A stretch of 64,000 nt of DNA from a marine group bacterium Sva0996 bin134 (GTDB lineage: Bacteria; Actinomycetota; Acidimicrobiia; Acidimicrobiales; Bin134), in contig MPNQ01000011.1 of the NCBI GenBank assembly GCA_002239105.1, forward strand, positions 32,580-96,579. Reading direction: 5' to 3'. The notes under the pieces are model-generated. The model had not been told where the DNA came from and did no database searches. It was given only the letters and a program-made list of their open reading frames with translations. Positions 25,311 through 33,112 of the stretch are shown piece by piece. Numbering within the stretch: position 1 is the stretch's first letter; each line of letters starts with the position of its first letter. Both the position numbers and the translations under genes were made by a program.

Positions 25311-26456
25311 ATGGCTCTGGTAGTTCCTGCGGCAACCGTCAACGATGCCTGCGGTCCTGATCCAGGATTCTTTTGCGAGCTGATCTTCGACAACACCGAG
25401 AACGAGCGGCTGGCCGAGATTGTCGGGTGGCTGGTCGAGCGGCCCCTGCGGATCATCCTCATCCTGCTGGTGGCCTGGATCGTCAAGAAGATCGCTCACA
25501 AAGTGATCGACCGGGCGGTGGCCCGGCTGGTGCGCCAGAGCGAGACCGACACCGAGGAGCAGCTAGATAGCGCTGGGAAGCTGGATTTCGGCACCCGGGC
25601 GGCCAAGGCCATCAACCGCATCCAGGAGCGCCAAGCGCGCAGCGCCCAGCGGATCGAGACCATCGCCGCAGTGTTGAAGAGCTTGGCCACCGCGCTCATC
25701 CTGGCCGTGGCCGCCCTTTTGTGCTTGAGCGAGCTCAGCATCGATCTAGCCCCCCTGATCGCCGGTGCCGGTATCGCCGGCCTGGCCGTGGGTTTCGGTG
25801 CCCAGTCGCTGGTCAAAGACTTCCTGGCTGGCATGTTCATCCTGGTAGAGGATCAGTTCGGGGTGGGCGACGTGGTGGACGTGGGCGACACCTCGGGCAC
25901 CATCGAAAAGGTCAGCCTGCGCACCACCACCCTGCGAGATGTGAGCGGCGTGGTGTGGACCGTGCCCAACGGGGAGATCCACCGTACGGCCAACCACTCC
26001 CAGCTTTGGTCAAGGGCCATCTTGGACATCGGGGTCAGCTACGACACCGACATCGACCAGGCCAGCGAGATCATGAAGGCGGTGGCTGATGAGCTCTGGC
26101 ATGAGAACAACCCCGATCTCACCATCTTGGAGGAACCCTCGGTGTGGGGAGTTCAAGAACTGGGCAACGACGCCGTGGTCATCCGCCTGGTGGTAAAGAC
26201 CGACCCCAGCGAGCAGTGGGCGGTGGGACGCGTCCTGCGAGCCCGCATCAAGAAGGCGTTCGACGAAGCCGGTATCGAGATCCCCTTCCCCCAGCGCACT
26301 GTGTGGATCCGCAACGAGAACGACGACGCCGAGCAGGAGTCGCCCGACTCAGTCGATAGGCGTGAACGTTCCGTCGGCACCGGCGACGACGCTGCGCCCG
26401 CAGAACTCTCCGGCGACAGCGGCGGCCATGACACCGGGGACGGCGGAGACGAGTAG
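25311..26456 (+). CDS. MscS-type small-conductance mechanosensitive channel
   Basis: 381 residues. A transmembrane helix at WLVERPLRIILILLVAW, a second at LATALILAVAALLCLSEL, then the pore helix APLIAGAGIAGLAVGFGAQSLVKDFLAG, which is the MscS signature. The beta domain follows (DQFGVGDVVDVGDTSGTIEKVSLRTTTLRD) and the lower vestibule to PFPQRTVWIR. It releases solutes on membrane stretch. The acidic Ser/Asp/Gly tail (last 36 residues or so) overlaps the convergent thiolase-like gene by 108 bp. The start is leaderless after TACGCT (25299-25304). Confidence 0.93.
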   Translation: MALVVPAATVNDACGPDPGFFCELIFDNTENERLAEIVGWLVERPLRIILILLVAWIVKKIAHKVIDRAVARLVRQSETDTEEQLDSAGKLDFGTRAAKAINRIQERQARSAQRIETIAAVLKSLATALILAVAALLCLSELSIDLAPLIAGAGIAGLAVGFGAQSLVKDFLAGMFILVEDQFGVGDVVDVGDTSGTIEKVSLRTTTLRDVSGVVWTVPNGEIHRTANHSQLWSRAILDIGVSYDTDIDQASEIMKAVADELWHENNPDLTILEEPSVWGVQELGNDAVVIRLVVKTDPSEQWAVGRVLRARIKKAFDEAGIEIPFPQRTVWIRNENDDAEQESPDSVDRRERSVGTGDDAAPAELSGDSGGHDTGDGGDE

Positions 26457-27827
26457 CGTTCGGGCGCCGTCGGCAAATTCGCCGATTACCACGGCCCGCT
26501 CAGGGCCTTCTCGGCCCCAGATAACTGTGTAGGACACCACGGTGGCCTGCTCGCCGTCGCCCGTGCGGTAGGGCTTGGGCTGGAGTTCGGCGGCCACGGC
26601 TTCAGTCACGTCCAGGTTGGCGAACGGCTGCGCTGGCGGCTCGGAAGACCACATGCTGGCTCCCTGCTTGGTGATCATGCCGCTGATAGAGGTGAGCAGC
26701 CCGGTAGATCCGGGACCAGCCCGCAGAACCTGGGCCATCTTCACCGCGGCCTGGATCACGTAGTTGTTGAGCGGACCGCCCGCCCATGTCATGCCTCCGG
26801 TCACGGTCAGGTCGCGACCCAGATCGATGTCCATCTCTCGGGCTTGAGTGCGCACCGCGATGGGGAAGCAGGAATAGAGATCGATATGGTCGGCCTCGTT
26901 GGGGGCCATGCCCACACGTTCGCTCAGAGCCCGACCGGCATGGGCGAAACCCGGACTGCGATGGAGTTCAGGCCGCTCGGTCACCGGAACCATGTGGTTG
27001 GACTCGGCCGCTGCCCACGGGAATACCCAGCGATCCGTGGAAATTCCCAGCGCCCGGGCGGTGCCCGCTGAGCAAAAGATCAACGCGGCGGCCTGGTCCA
27101 CATTCCACTGCGAGTTGTGCCACTTCGTGTAGGGCCAGGCCAGCATCCGATTCCCGTTCTCCGGGGTGGCGATGACCTCCCCGCTCAATCCGTCCCTGAA
27201 CCAGGCGTCGGGGTTGGCCGCGGCTACCTGGGCGAACCGGGCCCACAGCCCGGCCACCTCGTCGCGGTGCTCTTCGATGGTCTGGCCGTCGGCGACTCGG
27301 CGGGCGTTCTCGATCATGGCGTAGTGGTGGGTGGCCATCACCAGGCCGGTGTCGATCTCGGCTCGGCTGATGATCATCCCGTGGGGGGTGACGAAGTCGT
27401 CGGGCTCGGCCCCGCCCTGGTCGGTGTCGGGGGCATTGACGCTGGTGATCGACGCCCGCAAGCCCCGATACTTGGCTTCCCCGCCCACCACCGCCACCAC
27501 GTCGGCGGAACCAGACGCAATGGCCGCCGCGGTATCGCCCATCACCGCGGTCTGCAAGATGCCCACGTCGGCCAGATAGCTGCTGGCCTGTGGCGCTCCG
27601 GCGGCATCGGCCACCCAGCGGGCCGGATCGGTATAGCCCCACGTGCCCTTGGTAACCCTCACTTGGTCTAGCCGGCCCAAGAGCTCGCTGGCCCCGGCAT
27701 CATCGGCCGCCGCTGCCAGAGCCTGGGCCATCAGGGCCACTGCCTCTTTGGCTTCAATGGGATCGTCCAATCGCTGAGCAGCCGTCGCCACCCCTACCAA
27801 CACCGGCGTTCTGTCGTCGAAATTCAC
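26349..27827 (-). CDS. Thiolase-like acetyl-CoA acetyltransferase family protein lacking the N-terminal catalytic Cys
   Basis: 492 residues with thiolase-fold landmarks: TPVLVGVATAAQR at the start, ASGSADVVAVVGGEAKYR, SPGFAHAGRALSERVGMAP, DHIDLYSCFPIAVRTQA and GGMTWAGGPLNNYVIQAAVK. In true thiolases the active-site Cys precedes the helix leading to the GGEA motif. Here that region reads ADVGILQTAVMGDTAAAI, with no Cys. Similar Cys-less actinobacterial proteins are often labelled acetyl-CoA acetyltransferase. CoA-ester binding is likely but thiolysis is doubtful. GTG start 27827 has TAGGGT 6 bases upstream. Confidence 0.82.
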   Translation of the reverse strand: MNFDDRTPVLVGVATAAQRLDDPIEAKEAVALMAQALAAAADDAGASELLGRLDQVRVTKGTWGYTDPARWVADAAGAPQASSYLADVGILQTAVMGDTAAAIASGSADVVAVVGGEAKYRGLRASITSVNAPDTDQGGAEPDDFVTPHGMIISRAEIDTGLVMATHHYAMIENARRVADGQTIEEHRDEVAGLWARFAQVAAANPDAWFRDGLSGEVIATPENGNRMLAWPYTKWHNSQWNVDQAAALIFCSAGTARALGISTDRWVFPWAAAESNHMVPVTERPELHRSPGFAHAGRALSERVGMAPNEADHIDLYSCFPIAVRTQAREMDIDLGRDLTVTGGMTWAGGPLNNYVIQAAVKMAQVLRAGPGSTGLLTSISGMITKQGASMWSSEPPAQPFANLDVTEAVAAELQPKPYRTGDGEQATVVSYTVIWGREGPERAVVIGEFADGARTLLVSAVPGVMAAAVAGEFCGRSVVAGADGTFTPID

Positions 27828-27833
27828 GCCCGC

Positions 27834-27871
27834 ACCCTAATGGCTCGCTGGTCGAAAGGAAGATGTACGGT
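27834..27871. promoter_or_regulatory. Divergent leaderless promoters between thiolase-like and SnoaL-like genes
   Basis: Minus-strand TAGGGT (27839-27834) is 6 bases before GTG 27827. Plus-strand TACGGT (27866-27871) is 6 bases before ATG 27878. The intergenic region is 50 bp. Confidence 0.45.
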
Positions 27872-27877
27872 CGGGCT

Positions 27878-28339
27878 ATGGAGCAGTGGGAATTGATCGC
27901 CCGGGAATCGATCCGAGACTTGGTGGCCCGGTACAACGCCAACGGCGACTCGGGCCGGTTCGAGCAAGTGATGGAACTATTCGCACCCGACGCCATCATG
28001 CGAACCCCGACGCAGCCCGACAAGTACGGCATCGACGAGATCCGCACCATCTTCACCGGGGCGAAGAGCACGCTGTCGGAAATCGGCGGGGGCACCCCCA
28101 AGTACATCCGCCACCACACCGCCACCCACCAGATAGACGTACTCTCGCCCGGCGAGGCCAAGGGCCGCTGCTACTACCACGTGATCATGGAGCACGGCCT
28201 CGACCACTGGGGCCGCTACATCGACTCCTATGGGGTGGTGGACGGCCGGTGGCTGTTCACCGAGCGGTCGGTGACCATGGATGGGTACATCCCCGGCGGT
28301 TGGGGCGACCACAACGCCTCCAAGGGCCAAGACTACTGA
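27878..28339 (+). CDS. SnoaL-like (NTF2-fold) protein
   Basis: A 153-residue cone-shaped NTF2/SnoaL-fold protein. It starts MEQWELIARESIRDLVARYN, followed by FEQVMELFAPDAIMRTPT, YIRHHTATHQIDVLSPGEAKGRCYYHV and WGRYIDSYGVVDGRWLFTERSVTMDG, the usual order for SnoaL_4. Such proteins act as isomerases, hydroxylases or cyclases on small hydrophobic substrates. ATG 27878 is chosen over 27863 because of the TACGGT box. A second SnoaL-like gene lies at 30802. Confidence 0.8.
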   Translation: MEQWELIARESIRDLVARYNANGDSGRFEQVMELFAPDAIMRTPTQPDKYGIDEIRTIFTGAKSTLSEIGGGTPKYIRHHTATHQIDVLSPGEAKGRCYYHVIMEHGLDHWGRYIDSYGVVDGRWLFTERSVTMDGYIPGGWGDHNASKGQDY

Positions 28340-28367
28340 ATCTGTCTACACAATAGGTACATTCTCC

Positions 28368-28387
28368 ACACCTATTAGGTGTAAACT
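28368..28387 (+). promoter_or_regulatory. VapBC operator palindrome and -10 box
   Basis: ACACCTA-T-TAGGTGT (28368-28382) is a perfect 15-base palindrome directly before the antitoxin gene. A -10-like TAAACT (28382-28387) follows, 6 bases before ATG 28394. Another TAGGTA word lies just upstream. The layout fits autorepression by the VapB ribbon-helix-helix dimer. Confidence 0.68.
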
Positions 28388-28393
28388 AGGGCA

Positions 28394-28618
28394 ATGGACG
28401 AGGTCAGCGCCCGAACTCGCACCAATATCGAGCTCGACGATCGGCTGCTCGACGTGGTGATGCGCCGGTACGGCGTGCGCACCAAGACCGAGGCCGTCCA
28501 CCTCGCGTTGAGCCGTCTGGCCGGTCTGCCCATGACCACCGAGGAGATGCTGGCCATGCAGGGAACACAACTCATCGGAGAAATCCCGCCCGACACCGGC
28601 CTACAACCCATCGGATGA
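28394..28618 (+). CDS. vapB: VapB-type antitoxin
   Basis: A 74-residue protein. RTRTNIELDDRLLDVVMRRYGVRTKTEAVHLALSRLA is a ribbon-helix-helix DNA-binding domain of the VapB (DUF2191-like) class. The C-terminal 25 residues would wrap the toxin. It binds the palindrome at 28368 and neutralises the PIN toxin encoded next, with an ATGA start/stop overlap (28615-28618). Confidence 0.88.
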   Translation: MDEVSARTRTNIELDDRLLDVVMRRYGVRTKTEAVHLALSRLAGLPMTTEEMLAMQGTQLIGEIPPDTGLQPIG

Positions 28619-29019
28619 TCCTGGCCGACACCTCCGCGTGGATGGAGTACGACCGAGGCACCAACTCCCCTGTTCACGCCCGGCTGGCTGCGCTCATCAC
28701 CGAAGGCGGTCGCAATGTCGCGGTCACCGAGCCAGTTCTGATGGAGGTGCTGGGAGGGGCCAAAGACGACCATAGCCACCACTGGCTCTACAACCTGATG
28801 ACCTCGGTGTCCTGGCTAGGCGCCGATCCGGTGGTCGACTTCGAAGGCGCGGCCCGCATCAACCGGGTCTGCCGGTCTCGCGGGGTAGACCCTCCGGGCT
28901 ACATCGTCTGTATGATCGCCAACATTGCCCTGCGTACCGGGTCAGAGATCCTGTCCGCGGATCAGGACTTCCACCGCGTGGCTGAGATATTCCCCCTCAA
29001 GTTCGCCGCGGTGCCCTAG
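28615..29019 (+). CDS. vapC: VapC-type PIN-domain toxin ribonuclease
   Basis: A 134-residue PIN domain. ILADTSAWMEYDRG carries the first acidic residue, VTEPVLMEVLGGA the Glu, and ILSADQDFHRVAE the C-terminal Asp pair. These coordinate Mg2+ or Mn2+ for endoribonuclease cleavage of RNA, in many VapCs tRNA or rRNA. The length and gene order are standard. It is translationally coupled to vapB. Confidence 0.9.
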   Translation: MILADTSAWMEYDRGTNSPVHARLAALITEGGRNVAVTEPVLMEVLGGAKDDHSHHWLYNLMTSVSWLGADPVVDFEGAARINRVCRSRGVDPPGYIVCMIANIALRTGSEILSADQDFHRVAEIFPLKFAAVP

Positions 29020-29028
29020 CAAACAGGC

Positions 29029-30726
29029 TCAAGGTGCCAGGGTGTTGGCATCGAGCACCGCGCCGGGATTGGCGCCGGTGAGCGAGCCCTCTACCTGGGT
29101 GAGAACACCGTTGACCGCGGTGGCCCGGTAGCCGCCGGCCGGGCGACGCAGACGGGGAGCGCCCGAGGGAAGGTCGGACACGAACCCGTCGTTGTCCCAC
29201 GACAGCTCGTCCAAGTCGAACACCGTCACATCGCCGGCATAGCCGGGCAGCAGGCGGCCCCGGTCGTTGAACCCCAAGATCTCGGCCTGCCGACCGGTGA
29301 TCTCATACACCGCCTGTTCCAGTTCTAGGTCGCCCCGGTCGCGCACGTGGCGGGTGAGCAGCAGGGTGGTGTCGCCCGCCGCGCACATCATCTGTACGTG
29401 GGCCCCGGCGTCAGAGGCGCTGATGAGGCAGCGGTCGTCGGAGATCATCTTGGCCACCCCGTCGGTGTTGCTGTTGCTCACTCCCATGGCCACCACCCCA
29501 GGCTCCAAGTCGTTCTCCAGAATCCAGTCGGCGAACACATCAGAGGGGTGGCCGCCCCGAGCCTCGGTCAATTCGGCCAGCGAGCGGCCCAGCCAAGCCT
29601 CGTTTTCGGGGCGGGTCACCGACGTGAACCGGGCGAAGTCGGGTCGGTTGATGGGGAACAGCGACTTCTCAGTGGCATCCCACTCGTTGCGGGCGATTTC
29701 CCGCCAGCCGGGATCAACCAGCATTTCCCTCCGGGCCTCGCCGGTAACGCCCATGACCTGGTTCCAGCCCTTGGGGAGCATCATGAACACCATGGTCTGT
29801 TCCCAACTCACGTTGAGGTCCACGGTGCGGGGCGAGGAGATGGGCCACATGTCGCAGCCCTCATCCCGGATCGCCTGGGTGAACGCCATGTATTCGTCGG
29901 GGCGGTGCGGAGCCATGTCGCTGTGGGAAACCCCGTTCCAGACAGAGGTCACCCCTCGGGGTCCGAGCACCCGGGCCATCCGGCGGATGTCTGCCTCGGG
30001 ATCCTCCCCGGTGAGGTTGGGGATGAACTCAACCAGCCCATGGCCTGCGGCGGCCAGCACGTCGGCCAGAGCGCTCAGCTCCCCATCACAGGCCAATCGG
30101 CTCGGCACCGGGCGGCTGCGGCGATCCAGGTCGAAGAACGAGGTGCTGAAGCCGTAGCAGCCTGCCGCCATGGCATCGGACATCTCCGCGGCCATGGCCG
30201 CAATTTCGGTGTCAGTGGCCTCTCGGGTCCAGGCGTCGTCGCCCATCACATAGATCCGCAGCATGGAGTGGCCGATCAGCGAGGCCATGTTCAGCGCGAT
30301 CCCGCCCTCATTCATGGCGTCGCGGTACTGGCGCCACGACCCCCAGGTCCAGGGAATGCCCGACTCAAAATCGGCCACCGGCATGTCCTCGATGTAGCAG
30401 AACACGTCGATGAGCTCGTCGAGATGCTCAGGCTTGGCCGGGGCCAGCGACAGCGAGCAATTGCCGATCAGCGCGGTGGTCACCCCGTGCTGGGGCATGG
30501 GATCGCAGCCCCGGTCCCAGAACATGGACGGATCCAGGTGGGTGTGGGAGTCGATGAATCCAGGGCTCACGTAGCAGCCGCCGGCGTCCAACTCAGTCTC
30601 ACCCTCGGGGGCCAATGCAGGACCGACCTCGGTCACGATGCCGCCTTTGATGCGCACATCGGCAGGCCGGGCCCGAGTCCCGGTGCCGTCGATCAGGTTC
30701 CCGCCGCGGATAATCAGGTCAGACAT
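29029..30726 (-). CDS. N-acyl-D-amino-acid deacylase-like amidohydrolase
   Basis: 565 residues. DLIIRGGNLIDGTGTRARPADVRIKGG, then SPGFIDSHTHLDPSMFWD (metal HxH), HGVTTALIGNCSLSLAP, and the C-terminal SDAGAHVQMMCAAGDTTLLL mark the D-aminoacylase/dihydroorotase-like amidohydrolases. Members hydrolyse N-acyl-D-amino acids or related amides. ATG 30726 has TATCGT (30734-30739, minus strand) 7 bases upstream. The frame remains open to 31269 but is antisense to the next gene there. It converges with vapC, 9 bp from its stop. Confidence 0.87.
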   Translation of the reverse strand: MSDLIIRGGNLIDGTGTRARPADVRIKGGIVTEVGPALAPEGETELDAGGCYVSPGFIDSHTHLDPSMFWDRGCDPMPQHGVTTALIGNCSLSLAPAKPEHLDELIDVFCYIEDMPVADFESGIPWTWGSWRQYRDAMNEGGIALNMASLIGHSMLRIYVMGDDAWTREATDTEIAAMAAEMSDAMAAGCYGFSTSFFDLDRRSRPVPSRLACDGELSALADVLAAAGHGLVEFIPNLTGEDPEADIRRMARVLGPRGVTSVWNGVSHSDMAPHRPDEYMAFTQAIRDEGCDMWPISSPRTVDLNVSWEQTMVFMMLPKGWNQVMGVTGEARREMLVDPGWREIARNEWDATEKSLFPINRPDFARFTSVTRPENEAWLGRSLAELTEARGGHPSDVFADWILENDLEPGVVAMGVSNSNTDGVAKMISDDRCLISASDAGAHVQMMCAAGDTTLLLTRHVRDRGDLELEQAVYEITGRQAEILGFNDRGRLLPGYAGDVTVFDLDELSWDNDGFVSDLPSGAPRLRRPAGGYRATAVNGVLTQVEGSLTGANPGAVLDANTLAP

Positions 30727-30801
30727 GAGCCAAACGATAAACAACCGGGCCGCTAACGGTCTCATCAGCACCGAGGCACTCCCGCGAGAGAGAATGGGGT
30801 T

Positions 30802-31326
30802 ATGAGCGAGCTTCTCAGCGGAGACGCAATCCAAACAATGTTGGCCAAGCAAGCCATCACCGAGGTGGTCTACGGCTATTGCCGGGCGCTTGATCGGATG
30901 GACAAGGAGGCGGCCTATGAAATATGGCATTCCGACGGAACCGCCGACTACGGCGAGGAGATCTATCAGGGCACCGGCTGGGGGTTCGTCGATTGGGTGT
31001 GGACCGCCCACGCCGCCATGTCCACCCATAGCCATCAGATCGCCAATGTGCTGATCCAGGTGGACGGTAACCGAGCCGTCAGCGAGGCCTATGTGACCGT
31101 GGCGCTGCGGACGCTGCCGTTCGGGGACCAGGCCGAAGTGGCCGACATCTACACCCGAGGCCGCTACGTCGACCAGTGGTCCTATCGTGACGGCAGATGG
31201 GCCATCGACCACCGGGAATACATCACCGACCACTCTGTGACTTTGCCCGACGCCGACCCCGCCCCCCACGACCCCCGCTCCATCCGCGGCCCCGAGGACC
31301 CCTCAGTCGTCCTATTTGGTTCATAG
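30802..31326 (+). CDS. SnoaL-like (NTF2-fold) protein
   Basis: 174 residues. AKQAITEVVYGYCRALDRMD, EIWHSDGTADYGEEIYQGTG and QWSYRDGRWAIDHREYITDH are the common sequence of SnoaL_4 proteins in actinobacterial catabolic clusters. It probably processes a small organic substrate; no catalytic assignment is possible. It is divergent from the amidohydrolase and 75 bp upstream of the PadR gene. Confidence 0.8.
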   Translation: MSELLSGDAIQTMLAKQAITEVVYGYCRALDRMDKEAAYEIWHSDGTADYGEEIYQGTGWGFVDWVWTAHAAMSTHSHQIANVLIQVDGNRAVSEAYVTVALRTLPFGDQAEVADIYTRGRYVDQWSYRDGRWAIDHREYITDHSVTLPDADPAPHDPRSIRGPEDPSVVLFGS

Positions 31327-31364
31327 GCAAAGCTCATAGGAAACAGACGTAGCGCGCAGACGAG

Positions 31365-31395
31365 TTGATCAGATATAGCGATTCGATATAATCGC
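31365..31395 (+). promoter_or_regulatory. padR promoter with inverted repeat over the -10 box
   Basis: A -35 TTGATC (31365-31370), 16-bp spacer and perfect -10 TATAAT (31387-31392) lie 9 bases before ATG 31402. A perfect inverted repeat GCGATT-N6-AATCGC (31378-31395) straddles the -10 box, an ideal position for autorepression by the PadR dimer. Confidence 0.7.
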
Positions 31396-31401
31396 GACTC
31401 C

Positions 31402-31989
31402 ATGTTGGATCTCGCGGTGCTCGGACTGCTGAAGGAGGGCGACCTCCACGGCTACGAGCTGAACAAGCGCCTCAAGTCTCTGGTCGGCGGATACGCCAAC
31501 TCGTACGGCGCGCTGTACCCCGCCTTGGCCCGCTTGGAGCGGCGAGGATGGGTGAGCTCCACCGCAGTGGCCCCCGAAATTGTTGTCGACGAACAGGCCA
31601 TTGACGGGCTTCCTCGGCGCAACAAGCGGCGCGGCACCAGAACAAAATCTGGGCGCACCCGCAAGGTGTACCAAATCACTGAGGCTGGCGAAGACCACCT
31701 GCTGGAGCTGCTGCAAGAAGACGCCAACAACGAGCGCCGCTTTCGCTTGCAGCTGGCCTTCTGCCGTTTCCTCCCCCCCGACCGGCGGCTGGCGCTCTTC
31801 GAGTTGCGCCGGGCCCACTTGGTCAGCCTGCAAGCCATGGCCCGCCGCGACCCCGTGCAGACCACCGATCCCTACGTTCGCTCCCTGTTCCAGAGGGACC
31901 AGGAGCGGCGCGAACACGACCTCGCCTGGCTCGACCGGCTGATCGCCGATGAGCGCAGCAACCGGCCTCAGGAACCGAACGACCAATGA
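31402..31989 (+). CDS. PadR-family transcriptional regulator
   Basis: 195 residues. Residues 1-85 form the PadR winged helix ([58 protein letters not shown]) with a charged insertion, [15 protein letters not shown]. The C-terminal half is helical and supplies the dimer. A PadR gene directly before inositol-phosphate synthase is a conserved actinobacterial pairing, as in mycobacteria. It probably controls inositol and hence mycothiol or phosphatidylinositol supply. The ino1 start lies 43 bp downstream. Confidence 0.9.
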   Translation: MLDLAVLGLLKEGDLHGYELNKRLKSLVGGYANSYGALYPALARLERRGWVSSTAVAPEIVVDEQAIDGLPRRNKRRGTRTKSGRTRKVYQITEAGEDHLLELLQEDANNERRFRLQLAFCRFLPPDRRLALFELRRAHLVSLQAMARRDPVQTTDPYVRSLFQRDQERREHDLAWLDRLIADERSNRPQEPNDQ

Positions 31990-32032
31990 TCGACGCCGAT
32001 CGATCCGACTTCCCCCAGGGAGGGCAACCACT

Positions 32033-33112
32033 ATGAGCAACCCCATCCGAATCGCTATCGCCGGTGTCGGCAACTGCGCCAGTTCCTTGGTGCAGGGGCT
32101 GTACTACTACGCCGACGCCGAACCTGACGACCGCATCCCCGGCCTGATGCATGTGGTGCTCGGGGGCTACCACATAAGCGACGTCGAACCGGTGGCCGCC
32201 TTCGACGTGGACGCCTCCAAGGTCGGACTAGACCTGGGCAAGGCCATCGCCGCCGGACCCAACAACACAGTGCAGTTCTGCGATGTTCCCGAACTGGGAG
32301 TGCGGGTGCAGCGGGCCCCCACGATGGACGGATTCGGAGAGTTCTACCGGACCCAGTGCGAGGAATCTCCGGCTGCGCCGGTGGACGTGGCCGAGGCCTT
32401 GCGAGAGGCCGGAGCCGACGTGCTCATCTCCTACTTGCCCGTGGGCTCCGAGGAGGCCCAGCGCTACTACGCCGAGTGCTGCCTAGAGGCCGAGGTGGCC
32501 TTTGTGAACGCCATCCCGGTGTTCATCGCCTCTGATCCAGAGTGGGCCCAGCGCTTCACCGACGCACGAGTGCCGGTGGTGGGCGACGACATCAAAAGCC
32601 AGGTGGGCGCCACCATCTTGCACCGCACTCTGGCCCGGCTCTACGAGGATCGCGGCGTGGAACTCGACCGCACCTACCAGCTCAACTTCGGCGGGAACAT
32701 GGACTTCATGAACATGTTGGAGCGGACCCGCCTGGTGTCCAAGAAGATCTCCAAAACCCAATCGGTCACCAGCCAACTTGACCACGGCATCGCCGCCGAT
32801 GATGTGCATATCGGCCCCAGCGACCACGTGCCCTGGCTGAACGACCGGAAATGGGCCCACATCCGCCTCGAAGGCCGGGGCTTCGGCGACGTGCCCCTGA
32901 ACATCGACCTCAAGCTGGAGGTAGTGGACTCCCCCAACTCCGCCGGCGTCATCATCGACGCCCTGCGCTGCGCCAAGCTCGGCTTGGACCACGGTGTGGG
33001 CGGCCCCTTGCTAGGCCCCTCGGCCTACTTTATGAAGAGCCCGCCCATCCAGTACCGCGACGAAGCCGCCCGCGAGATGGTCGAGGCCTACGCCCGAGGC
33101 GAAGTCAGCTAG
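32033..33112 (+). CDS. ino1: Inositol-3-phosphate synthase (actinobacterial Ino1)
   Basis: 359 residues, the short actinobacterial form. The NAD-binding [16 protein letters not shown] is followed by [52 protein letters not shown] and [13 protein letters not shown], all diagnostic. It converts glucose-6-phosphate to myo-inositol-1-phosphate, the first step toward phosphatidylinositol lipids and mycothiol. ATG 32033 follows CAGGGAGGG. The frame extends to 31949 but overlaps padR. Its last 8 bp overlap the convergent CCA-adding gene. Confidence 0.94.
   Translation: MSNPIRIAIAGVGNCASSLVQGLYYYADAEPDDRIPGLMHVVLGGYHISDVEPVAAFDVDASKVGLDLGKAIAAGPNNTVQFCDVPELGVRVQRAPTMDGFGEFYRTQCEESPAAPVDVAEALREAGADVLISYLPVGSEEAQRYYAECCLEAEVAFVNAIPVFIASDPEWAQRFTDARVPVVGDDIKSQVGATILHRTLARLYEDRGVELDRTYQLNFGGNMDFMNMLERTRLVSKKISKTQSVTSQLDHGIAADDVHIGPSDHVPWLNDRKWAHIRLEGRGFGDVPLNIDLKLEVVDSPNSAGVIIDALRCAKLGLDHGVGGPLLGPSAYFMKSPPIQYRDEAAREMVEAYARGEVS

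Noticed and set aside
29347..30756. A 469-codon plus-strand frame opposite the amidohydrolase
   Set aside because: It is antisense to a gene with intact metal-site motifs and shows shadow composition only.
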